From assembly GCA_027533185.1 (NCBI GenBank), contig JAPZTS010000014.1, positions 62,001-126,000 of the forward strand: a DNA stretch of 64,000 nt. Reading direction: 5' to 3'. Of this stretch, positions 37,127 through 45,094 are shown piece by piece. The position numbers and the translations under genes are program-made. Position 1 is the stretch's first letter; every line of letters starts with the position of its first letter. Source of the DNA: Leptospira sp. GTDB taxonomy: Bacteria > Spirochaetota > Leptospiria > Leptospirales > Leptospiraceae. The notes under the pieces are model-generated. The model had not been told where the DNA came from. It ran no database searches and saw nothing but the letters and a program-made list of their open reading frames with translations.

Positions 37127-39364
37127 TTAAACTTTCGGTTTTTTATTTTTAACTGTTCCTATCGAAAGGGTTTTTTCTAAGTTTTCATGTAGATCGATTA
37201 AGTTGTTATTTAAATCCATCATTTCTTCTGCTATTGTCAAATAAGGAACCAAAGTATTCAAGTGAGACTTTCCTTTTTTTACTCTGCGAATTTGGTTTTT
37301 ATGAATATTGTATTTTAAATTTGCGAGACGTTTTTGATAGAGTTTGGTAGAAGTAATTTTAGATTTCTTTTTGACTGAGAGTTTTTCCAATTCTGAAAAG
37401 AGCTCAAAAATCGATTTTTTTAATTCAACTAAATCCTCCTCTTCTTCCTTTGTGAGAGCGGAAAAAAAGTTTTCTAGTTTGAACGCAACCGAATTTCTAA
37501 TAGTTATAATATTATTAATGATACGACGGAAGCTATGTAAACAGCTTTCTAAACTAAATGCACTCATCCAAGCTTTTTCAGTGAGTTCGCTTTCATCAAT
37601 TTCAGCAATTCTACTCATATATTTTGCATATTGAATGCTGAGTTTATTTAATACCTTTTTAGTTCCTTTTAAGTATTTTCTTTTGCCAGATGTATGGGCA
37701 TCCAAGATCCGATCTAAAGATTTGCCCGCTTCTAGTAGACTTTCGGACATAGTGGTTAACATATTACGAATGGAGCTATCTGGATTCGTTCTTATAAGTT
37801 CAATTTTTTCAAGAGTTTCTTTTGCTTCTTTTTCTCTACTGTGGTGGATTTTGGAGAAAGTATAGATAAAAAAGAGGATGATTGGTAATAAAATCAAAAG
37901 AGCGTAGAAACCTACAAAATAAAAACTGCTGACTACAATTGCGCTTATGATTGAGGTAATCATCGCGGTTAGAAGCCATCCAGCTATAACGGTCAAAACC
38001 CCACTCACACGACTTACAGAACTTTGTCTAGACCAGGCTCGGTCTGCAAGCGAACTTCCCATGGCAACCATAAACGTCACAAATGTAGTAGAAAGTGGCA
38101 ACTTCCAGAGGGATCCAGTCATAATAATGAGACTAGCTGTTGTTATGTTTACACTTGCTCTCAATGAATCAAAGGCTCTATCTTCTAAAGTGGAGTTGGA
38201 TGTGCGTTTGTAACGGGTTTTTACCGCGTTTTTAAAGGATTCTGGAAGAGTTTCCTTAAGCAATGACCAAAAATCTAAAAAGATTCCAACAAGCCTTCTC
38301 CCAATTTCGTTGGATGAAAATGCCTCATATTCATTTTTTTCACTGGCAAGAGAAATTTCCGTTTTAGTCACTGTATGTGCTTTTTTGGAGAGAAGGAGCG
38401 TTAGTATCATCACGATTGCTGCAATAAATAGAAAGAGGCTAGGGATTTGTACCTTGCCCGTTAGCCCTATGCCTAAACTCTGTGGGTTACCGGTTTCTAG
38501 AATCAGCTGTATCGTATTAAATCCTGCTATCGGCACACCAACAAAATTGACGAGGTCGTTTCCCGCAAATGCCATGGCGAGTGCAAAAGTTCCAAAAAGA
38601 ATGATGAACTTAAAAATATCATAACCTAATAAAATAGCTGTCTGAAAAACAATCCAAAGCAGGGCTGTTGTAATGGCGAAGATCAATAATAAATTGGATT
38701 GAACATAAACTGACGCATCCACTCCTGCGAATGTTGAATCTTTTAAAGCGGATATCAGTATAAAAAATAAAACTATTGTTGTAGAAATTGAAGCAAAAAA
38801 ACCTCCAAAGTATTTCATCGATTCTTTTAGATTGAAAGTGAAGATGATTCTACTGATTCCTTGTGTTACGATTCCAGCAATGAACGCAATCAGTATGCTT
38901 AAAAAAATCCCAGAGATGATTTTAATGGCACTCTGTGAATTGATGTAATCAAATGCATCGACTCCGGCTGGTTTGTTTAAATAGGCCATCATAAGGCTCG
39001 CACCAAACAACTCAAATACGAGAGAAACTGTTGTCGATGTGGGCAAACCAAACGTATTGTAAAAATCTAAAAGTAGAATATCTGTGATCATCACACTTAA
39101 AAATATAAATAATAAATTTTCTAAACTGAATAACTCAGGTTTAAATATTCCTTTCCGAGCAACTTCCATCATTCCAGTAGAGCTCATGGAACCCAAGAGG
39201 ATACCGAAGCAGGCAACTATGAGAATCACGGCCCTCGAACTTACCTTTGATCCAACGGCAGAATTGGTAAAGTTTACAGCGTCATTGGCAACCCCGACAA
39301 CCAAGTCGCTTATCGCGAAAATAAACATCAAAATGATAAGTATATGAAAAATATTGATTTCCAA
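37127..39364 (-). CDS. PiT-family phosphate transporter with C-terminal helical (PhoU-like) extension
   Basis: The N-terminal two thirds of the 745-residue protein are a PiT permease. Paired signatures are GVANDAVNFTNSAVGSK and TFGLPTSTTVSLVFEL near the N-terminus, and AFAGNDLVNFVGVPIAG with LPLSTTFVTFMVAMGS in the second half. About 220 charged, helical residues follow the last TM (from about 520) and look like a PhoU-type regulatory domain. It imports phosphate (or metal-phosphate) with a cation. The fusion to a cytoplasmic regulator suggests built-in control. Confidence 0.88.
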   Translation of the reverse strand: MEINIFHILIILMFIFAISDLVVGVANDAVNFTNSAVGSKVSSRAVILIVACFGILLGSMSSTGMMEVARKGIFKPELFSLENLLFIFLSVMITDILLLDFYNTFGLPTSTTVSLVFELFGASLMMAYLNKPAGVDAFDYINSQSAIKIISGIFLSILIAFIAGIVTQGISRIIFTFNLKESMKYFGGFFASISTTIVLFFILISALKDSTFAGVDASVYVQSNLLLIFAITTALLWIVFQTAILLGYDIFKFIILFGTFALAMAFAGNDLVNFVGVPIAGFNTIQLILETGNPQSLGIGLTGKVQIPSLFLFIAAIVMILTLLLSKKAHTVTKTEISLASEKNEYEAFSSNEIGRRLVGIFLDFWSLLKETLPESFKNAVKTRYKRTSNSTLEDRAFDSLRASVNITTASLIIMTGSLWKLPLSTTFVTFMVAMGSSLADRAWSRQSSVSRVSGVLTVIAGWLLTAMITSIISAIVVSSFYFVGFYALLILLPIILFFIYTFSKIHHSREKEAKETLEKIELIRTNPDSSIRNMLTTMSESLLEAGKSLDRILDAHTSGKRKYLKGTKKVLNKLSIQYAKYMSRIAEIDESELTEKAWMSAFSLESCLHSFRRIINNIITIRNSVAFKLENFFSALTKEEEEDLVELKKSIFELFSELEKLSVKKKSKITSTKLYQKRLANLKYNIHKNQIRRVKKGKSHLNTLVPYLTIAEEMMDLNNNLIDLHENLEKTLSIGTVKNKKPKV

Positions 39365-39470
39365 GTGGTCCGCTCTCTATGATTTTTACTGAGCGAACAT
39401 TTGAATCTAGAGTTTTGCAATAGAATTTAGGGTGATTTTTGTTACAATTACATGAAATGATTGTTACTGT

Positions 39471-41771
39471 TCACCACAACTGCAGTTGGCTATCTATTAA
39501 TTGTTTAAAATTTGAAAAACTGGAAAACCCGCCCCAAATTTCTTCAAAAGATTTTAGAAGAAGTTCACGGTAGTAATTTGTATCGTAGATGACTTTGAAT
39601 TGATTTTTAGACTTTAAAATTTCATTTTGGATTCGTTCTTCCGTGATGTAACGTTCACTTTTTTTGTCAGATTTTCTATTGGCGACTAGGTACTTTATCT
39701 TTTCGCCTGCCTGGACCCGAATTCCCATTTCTTTCAATTCATATAGCGATAGTGAGGTGGCTCCATCCACTTCGTATTCTTCTGGGTCTTGTGATGTGGA
39801 TCTTTGGATGAGCAAATCCTTCCAAGGAACTTCCCCTGTTTTGAGTTTTTCATCTAATGTCTCATATATATTCAAAATTTGAGATTCGTGCAATTGCATA
39901 TCCTTTATATTTGTGAACTGGCACATCCATTGGATAAATAGTGATTGGGATTCTCGTATGTATTTTGGAATGTCTTTTCTTCTGGATGCTATCCCCCGAG
40001 ACTTAAAACTTCCATCTAAAAATTTTCCCATGTAACGATTGGCTACTGGCATTTGTTTGTCGGTAGTTGAGGGAGGAAATACGAGCCAAGAATAAATCCC
40101 CTCTATATCCATTTGGACGAGACTTTTCGTTTGGATTTTTTTACAAAGGTTTCGAAGTTCCGTTTCGTTCAAAGCTTGGGAATCGGGACGTTTGATAAAG
40201 ATACTGTCTGTAATTGCGTGTACAAGAACATACCCTTCTTCTTCGGCGATTTCTTTGGCAGTCAGTAACTTTTCTCTTCCAAAGGCGGTAACAGATTCAT
40301 GGCTTTCGAGTTTTCCAAATTTAGCATTTCTATAACCAAGGTAACCAAAGGAAGTTACCAACATCCACTTGAGGCTTGATTGTTTGGAATTGTAGGCAAT
40401 TTTTTGGCTACCCGTAGTTTCTGATTTTCGAAATTTATAATAAGCTCTTCTGTCTAAAATATGGGAAAGAGCTTCGGATACAATCCCCCTTCGTTTTATG
40501 CAAATTTTATAACCGATGCCAGGAACCATTGGTGTATTTGGCTCATCTTTACAACAGAGGCAATTGATTGTTTCTGGAGAAATATTGTGGATCACCATAA
40601 TACTCGGATACATCTGTGAAAAGTCGAGTTGTGCTACGTTTTCCAAAACAATCCCTTGGCTGATATCAGGTTGGTAGATCAGTCCACCTCTATCAGAAAT
40701 TAATAGTTGTAAGGCGGACTTAGGTAGTTCGACTGCACTTTTTTGCCAGGGAACAAGATAGTCCATCCGAAGTGCTACATCTACTTCGATGTAGGTCAGT
40801 GCTTTGCCTGTTGAGGCTCTTGCCATTTTTTGGATGGGAAGCCTTGAGATACGAGCCAGTTCAATGATTCCCAAAAGTTCGGCTTCTTTAAAAACAAAAC
40901 TATTTCTAGAATCGATATGCCATCTTCCAAAAAAAGGATAGGAAGGGGCTCGAAAGACAATGGTTCCATAGGTATTAAAACTAGTCCCTTCTGTTTTGAT
41001 AACCCTTCGGATCGTACTTGTTTTGTCTCGATCAAACTCCAATGGAATTTTATATTTCTGGGAAATCATAAATAAATTGGGTAGGATTACTTGGTCTCCG
41101 TACGAAGAAAGTACGATATCGGGATCGGATTCTCTTAAGATCAAGTTTAGATCAATTAACAATTGTTTGGGGTTTTTTCCTGCTAGCTCCCATTTTCCTA
41201 TATTAGTTTCAATGATGAGTGAATTTTCTAAAAAAGGAATCCGATGGCTTTTGGAAAACTGGAGGCTCGCAATTTTAAAATTTGGTAAATTGTATTCCAG
41301 ATCAAATGCTTTGGACTCTGGCTTGATAAAAAAAATCTGAGAAAGTCCTGATTCTAATGTTTCATAAATCACTTCTAGCTCGCAAAGTGGGAAGATATTT
41401 TTTTCTACCATATAACTTGTTGTTACTTCGATATCCGAATGGTAGATATCGTACTTTCCATAGAGTTGGTAGAGAGAATTTGTAATTTTGGGAAGTACAT
41501 TGGGTCTAGAGAGCACCAATTTTAGGACTTGGACTTTTTGATTTTGGTAGAAGAGTTTTTTTTCTGTGAAACTTGGAACCTCTGCCAATGCATCTAGGTC
41601 ATAGAGCCTTCGCACAAGTTTGGTTAGAATTTCTGGATCGGCCTTAGCATAGATGGTGGGGTGGTAGGAATCAAAGAATAATTTATTCTCCCCATCCTTG
41701 GCTTTGACCCAAAGGTAGATTCGTTTGTCAGTATGGTAGATATCAAATAGAAATCCACGGAAGGTTTTCAT
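39471..41771 (-). CDS. Family-B DNA polymerase-like protein with altered catalytic motifs
   Basis: The 766-residue protein has a PolB order of domains. Motif A, DFSQMYPSI (Asp383), is intact. Motif B reads LKWMLVTSFGYLGY, with Lys468 kept but the usual Asn-Ser-x-Tyr replaced. Motif C reads HAITDSIF: Asp522 remains, but the first Asp of DTDS is Ile520. The exonuclease region (around residues 170-240) lacks a clear DxE and the YNxxxFD motif reads YGDQVILPNL. This resembles the divergent rPolB2-like polymerases, thought weak or inactive. It is coupled to the 85-aa gene by TAAAATG. Confidence 0.85.
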   Translation of the reverse strand: MKTFRGFLFDIYHTDKRIYLWVKAKDGENKLFFDSYHPTIYAKADPEILTKLVRRLYDLDALAEVPSFTEKKLFYQNQKVQVLKLVLSRPNVLPKITNSLYQLYGKYDIYHSDIEVTTSYMVEKNIFPLCELEVIYETLESGLSQIFFIKPESKAFDLEYNLPNFKIASLQFSKSHRIPFLENSLIIETNIGKWELAGKNPKQLLIDLNLILRESDPDIVLSSYGDQVILPNLFMISQKYKIPLEFDRDKTSTIRRVIKTEGTSFNTYGTIVFRAPSYPFFGRWHIDSRNSFVFKEAELLGIIELARISRLPIQKMARASTGKALTYIEVDVALRMDYLVPWQKSAVELPKSALQLLISDRGGLIYQPDISQGIVLENVAQLDFSQMYPSIMVIHNISPETINCLCCKDEPNTPMVPGIGYKICIKRRGIVSEALSHILDRRAYYKFRKSETTGSQKIAYNSKQSSLKWMLVTSFGYLGYRNAKFGKLESHESVTAFGREKLLTAKEIAEEEGYVLVHAITDSIFIKRPDSQALNETELRNLCKKIQTKSLVQMDIEGIYSWLVFPPSTTDKQMPVANRYMGKFLDGSFKSRGIASRRKDIPKYIRESQSLFIQWMCQFTNIKDMQLHESQILNIYETLDEKLKTGEVPWKDLLIQRSTSQDPEEYEVDGATSLSLYELKEMGIRVQAGEKIKYLVANRKSDKKSERYITEERIQNEILKSKNQFKVIYDTNYYRELLLKSFEEIWGGFSSFSNFKQLIDSQLQLW

Positions 41772-41772
41772 T

Positions 41773-42030
41773 TTACGGCATGGTTTGTTTTTCCAATTTT
41801 TTCTGTAATTCGATGATTTCTTTTTTGAGTTCGATCATCATGGTAAGTAACATCGAATCAATCGGATAGGGAGATGCTGCCATTACACCTGTTTGTACCT
41901 GCATCTTTGCGTTTCGGATCAAACCATCAAAAATTTCCTGATCTACTTTGCGAAGAGACCGCCTAAACTCAGATAGACTGTCTTCTATTTGTAGGATTTG
42001 TCTAGAATACGGAGCAATTGTTCTTCCCAT
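41773..42030 (-). CDS. 85-aa protein coupled to the PolB gene
   Basis: A small, basic helical protein with a central hydrophobic helix and a C-terminal heptad-rich tail (LTMMIELKKEIIELQKKLEKQ). There is no known family. It starts three bases after the preceding gene and ends one base before the polymerase start. Tight spacing suggests a subunit-like partner of the polymerase. Confidence 0.75.
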   Translation of the reverse strand: MGRTIAPYSRQILQIEDSLSEFRRSLRKVDQEIFDGLIRNAKMQVQTGVMAASPYPIDSMLLTMMIELKKEIIELQKKLEKQTMP

Positions 42031-42033
42031 ACT

Positions 42034-42636
42034 TTAGCCTGCAAGGGCGATCTTTCTTGTTTTGATGCGGCTGAGCCCATCTTCGGTTTGTAGTTCCCAA
42101 AGATTGTTCGCAGAACCTAAGAGTTTGGGAAAAAACTTTTGAAAATTTTTGTGCCGGTAGCTCCAAGACTCCACAACCAGTAGAGGGATTTGTCGTTTGG
42201 GAAAACTCTCTAATACATGCAGCATTTTGTGTAAAAGGAAGAGTCCTTCATCGTCCTTTACATCACCATCTAAGAACTGTTTGCAGGGAGCTAAAAGAAA
42301 GTAAATCGTATCTGGTTTTGGATTTTGAAGTAGGGCAATGAGTGAATCCAAAATTTGGTAGGGGGTAAACGCCCTCTGGATAAGGATCTCTTCTAAAAAA
42401 GGCTCAGGTGGTATATTTTGTAATCTTGTCTCTGCAGTGATCAGGAAGGGATTGAAACGAACCGCACAATCCAAATTGAAAACTTTATAACCAGCTTGCA
42501 CAAATGCGACCTGCCATCGGAGCGCCAATTTGTACTGGCCCTTTTCGCCTGTGAGGAGGGATAGATCCTTTTGGTTCCAATGGCGGATGGGGTGGTAGAG
42601 ATCGGTGGTAGAATCCAAAAACTTGGTCAAGCTCAT
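42034..42636 (-). CDS. 200-aa protein of the PolB cassette (RecA-like fold possible)
   Basis: The product opens with a strand-loop-helix reading LLTGEKGQYKLALRW. It is placed like a P-loop but lacks GK[ST], so ATP binding is doubtful. A later IPLLVVESW strand sits like a Walker B. This could be an inactivated RecA/ImuA-type protein, but that is a guess from shape. It is the first gene of the three-gene leftward cassette. Confidence 0.72.
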   Translation of the reverse strand: MSLTKFLDSTTDLYHPIRHWNQKDLSLLTGEKGQYKLALRWQVAFVQAGYKVFNLDCAVRFNPFLITAETRLQNIPPEPFLEEILIQRAFTPYQILDSLIALLQNPKPDTIYFLLAPCKQFLDGDVKDDEGLFLLHKMLHVLESFPKRQIPLLVVESWSYRHKNFQKFFPKLLGSANNLWELQTEDGLSRIKTRKIALAG

Positions 42637-42754
42637 GTATACTATATATATGAGTAGTAAAAATATGTAAAGTGAAAAATCTCTCTGTTCTTTAAAATTC
42701 AGTTTCGAAATGGGACATAGTTAGGCATTCGTTATGCGAAAAGAAAATTAGGAT

Positions 42755-43276
42755 TTATCTAGGAAGAGACTTCCTTAGTTTTAGGTTTTTGTCAAAAACA
42801 AGAGTGACTTTTTTCTTTTTGGGTAAAGCAACCGCATCCAATTCATACCAAAACCCTGTGCTGTTTGTGATTTTGATGTAAGAACTATAATCATTCACTT
42901 CAAATTTTTTTTTCGCAGCCAATTTCATTTTGGGAAAGATTTGGTAGTATACGTCTTCGGGCAAAACATCCGAATGAAAAAGCTCTTGAGTTTCCACCCA
43001 GTTTTCCTTCTGGTCAAAAACCAAACGATAGTGCATATAGGATACGTCGGGCCCATAAGAAATAAATCCGTTTGAAAGCTCGAAAAAATCCTTATCAAAG
43101 ATACCAGAGAACTCATTTAGCTCAGTCCCAATGGGTCGATTCGAAATCGCAGAAACTTTCTCTTTTAAGCGAGAGCTTGGAACAAAAGCTTTTTTCCCAA
43201 TTTCTTTTGTGGATAGAAACAAAGATTGGGAAAAAAGACTCAGGCTAAAAAAGGAAAGGGTTACAAAAAAACGCAT
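42755..43276 (-). CDS. Secreted hypothetical protein
   Basis: From ATG 43276 the 173-residue protein has a signal peptide (MRFFVTLSFFSLSLFSQS). A soluble domain rich in Phe, Lys and Ser follows, with no recognised motif. It is probably periplasmic or surface-exposed. It lies 30 bases downstream of the next leftward gene. Confidence 0.65.
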   Translation of the reverse strand: MRFFVTLSFFSLSLFSQSLFLSTKEIGKKAFVPSSRLKEKVSAISNRPIGTELNEFSGIFDKDFFELSNGFISYGPDVSYMHYRLVFDQKENWVETQELFHSDVLPEDVYYQIFPKMKLAAKKKFEVNDYSSYIKITNSTGFWYELDAVALPKKKKVTLVFDKNLKLRKSLPR

Positions 43277-43306
43277 CGATTCTTTAAGTGTCCAAAAAAA
43301 CAAACA

Positions 43307-43711
43307 TTACAAATTAGGAACTTCCTCTATTTCTTTCACGCCCGTGATGAAATAACGTGTTTCCGCAAAACAACTGAAAGGTACACCGACATGTTCTTCA
43401 TATTCTAAAACAATTCTCCGTCCAATCGATTCATTGATTTGTTTAGCAACTGCATCATCGCGAACACTAAAGTAAAACTTTTCTGAAACCGTTCCAGGCA
43501 TAGTAATGAGAGCAATCTCTCCTTCCCAAGTTTTGCAGATCCAACCTTTTTTTGAAAGTTTTTGTATATAACCTGCCCGTTCTCCTTCCGAATAACTCCA
43601 GCTAAGTGTAAACCAGGTGTAAGCTGCAACACCTAATGCAAGTACGACGATCAGTGAAACCAGTTTGAAAATAAATTTGCCCACAAAACTCCCAGAGTGA
43701 AATCCACCCAT
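43307..43711 (-). CDS. Membrane-anchored hypothetical protein
   Basis: A 134-residue protein with one N-terminal transmembrane helix (about 13-35, LVSLIVVLALGVAAYTWF). A globular exterior with two cysteines follows (CKTW; SCFAE). It has no family I recognise. It is read leftwards just before the secreted protein gene. Confidence 0.68.
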   Translation of the reverse strand: MGGFHSGSFVGKFIFKLVSLIVVLALGVAAYTWFTLSWSYSEGERAGYIQKLSKKGWICKTWEGEIALITMPGTVSEKFYFSVRDDAVAKQINESIGRRIVLEYEEHVGVPFSCFAETRYFITGVKEIEEVPNL

Positions 43712-43770
43712 AAAAACTATCTCTTATATAAAAGCCTTGCAGAAAGGGAATGTCAAGAAAAATAGAAAGC

Positions 43771-44406
43771 TTATTTTGTGATGCCTTCTCCCATCATGAG
43801 AAAAAGAGACTTCATGAGATCTTCTTCCGATTTGTTTTGGATATCTATTTCCGTTTGTACGCCCTTCAGTTTTCCATCTTGGCTAAGGAGAACAAAACCA
43901 TGTGTAAAGGACCAGATCATATAAGCAATCTCTAAGCTATTTCCTGACCGGACCACATTTTTGGCTTGGAGAAGGCGAACGGAATCGTGTAGAACGTCGA
44001 ACGCTTCCTGTCCTGCCTTTAGCATTCCAGGATATTCCATAAAATTGACAATCGTATGGGAAAACATCAATCGATAGATTTCAGGATTTCTGTTAGCGAA
44101 TCGGATATAACCCAATCCCATTTGAATGAATGCTTCTTTGGGTTTGGTTTCCATCTCGACCCCACTTGATTCCAAATACGCTTTAAATTCGATAAATCCC
44201 TGTTCAATGAGGGTCGCTAAAAGTACCTCCTTTTTTGGGAAGTGTTTGTTGGGCGCTGAGTGGGTCACACCGAGTTTTTTTGCAATCTCCCGAAGACTCA
44301 GAGAATCCACCCCATTTTTTTTGATCCAATCTAAGGATGCATCCAAAATGGCTTCTCTAAGATTTCCGTGGTGGTAGCCTGTTTTTTCCTTCTTCTTTTT
44401 TTGCAT
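43771..44406 (-). CDS. TetR-family repressor
   Basis: From ATG 44406 the 211-residue protein has an N-terminal HTH (about 15-60: AILDASLDWIKKNGVDSLSLREIAKKLGVTH, then KHFPKKEVLL) and an all-helical ligand domain. It is divergent from the efflux genes, and two palindromic sites lie in the shared 94-base gap. It very likely represses the pump and itself. Confidence 0.9.
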   Translation of the reverse strand: MQKKKKEKTGYHHGNLREAILDASLDWIKKNGVDSLSLREIAKKLGVTHSAPNKHFPKKEVLLATLIEQGFIEFKAYLESSGVEMETKPKEAFIQMGLGYIRFANRNPEIYRLMFSHTIVNFMEYPGMLKAGQEAFDVLHDSVRLLQAKNVVRSGNSLEIAYMIWSFTHGFVLLSQDGKLKGVQTEIDIQNKSEEDLMKSLFLMMGEGITK

Positions 44407-44428
44407 AAATAAAAAATTTCCCAAAATA

Positions 44429-44441
44429 TAGACATTGTCTA
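44429..44441. promoter_or_regulatory. TetR operator 1
   Basis: TAGACATTGTCTA is a perfect 13-base palindrome around a central T. It lies 23 bases upstream of the tetR start and shares CATTGTCTACTT with the second site 43 bases away. Confidence 0.75.
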
Positions 44442-44468
44442 CTTTTTTTCGTTGACAGATACTGAAAA

Positions 44469-44487
44469 AAGTAGCCATTGTCTACTT
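44469..44487. promoter_or_regulatory. TetR operator 2
   Basis: AAGTAGCCATTGTCTACTT has six-base perfect arms (AAGTAG/CTACTT) around a seven-base centre. It lies 14 bases before the adaptor ATG. It follows a TTGACA at 44452-44457, so a repressor here would sit over the likely -10 region. Confidence 0.75.
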
Positions 44488-44500
44488 ATTGAGGTCGTTT

Positions 44501-45094
44501 ATGAAATTCACTCTTATCTTTCTTTTGCTATTTTTTTTCTGCACTAAAATCCCCGAAAAACCAGAAATTACCATTTTGGCTGAAGGAGAAATACTCGCAG
44601 ATAGCTTCTTTGTCGAGGAAATCAAAACCCGAGCTAGAGTCAAAAAGGAAAGAAACCCTGGTTCGTTTTCTCTCGAGTTCTCTGAATCTGCAAAACTTGA
44701 AATACTAAAGTCAAAACCCTACCGAGTTTTGGTCAAATTACCCTTTGTCAATGCTCGTGAGATATATGTTCCTCTTACATACTTTAAGGACGAGGTGTCC
44801 GCAAAGTTCCAATTTCCTGTTGGATGGATCGATTCCTCTGAACTAGAAGTATATTACTCAGTAAAAGGGAAAAAAGGATATATGGTCTCACCTGAAGCCA
44901 TCTATTCTCCATTAGGTGAAGAAACTTACGTTGTAAAAGTTATCGATGGTGTCTCCTATCATATTCCTATTTCTATTCTAGGGATCAAAAACAATCGAAT
45001 TTTGATCTCAGGTGAACTCCAGGCAGGTGACATACTATTAAAGTCTCGATTGAGTGAGTCTGTTCCCATGTCCCAAGTAAAGGTAAAAATATGA
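44501..45094 (+). CDS. Minimal efflux adaptor-like lipoprotein
   Basis: From ATG 44501 (TGAGGT upstream) the 197-residue protein starts with a lipoprotein-like signal ending at Cys14. It continues with a beta-rich region and a final EETYVVKVIDGVSYHIPISI...SGELQAGDILL block. This matches the beta-barrel/membrane-proximal end of an RND membrane-fusion protein. No coiled-coil hairpin or lipoyl half-motifs are visible, and adaptors are usually about twice this length. The stop overlaps the pump start (ATGA). Confidence 0.7.
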   Translation: MKFTLIFLLLFFFCTKIPEKPEITILAEGEILADSFFVEEIKTRARVKKERNPGSFSLEFSESAKLEILKSKPYRVLVKLPFVNAREIYVPLTYFKDEVSAKFQFPVGWIDSSELEVYYSVKGKKGYMVSPEAIYSPLGEETYVVKVIDGVSYHIPISILGIKNNRILISGELQAGDILLKSRLSESVPMSQVKVKI

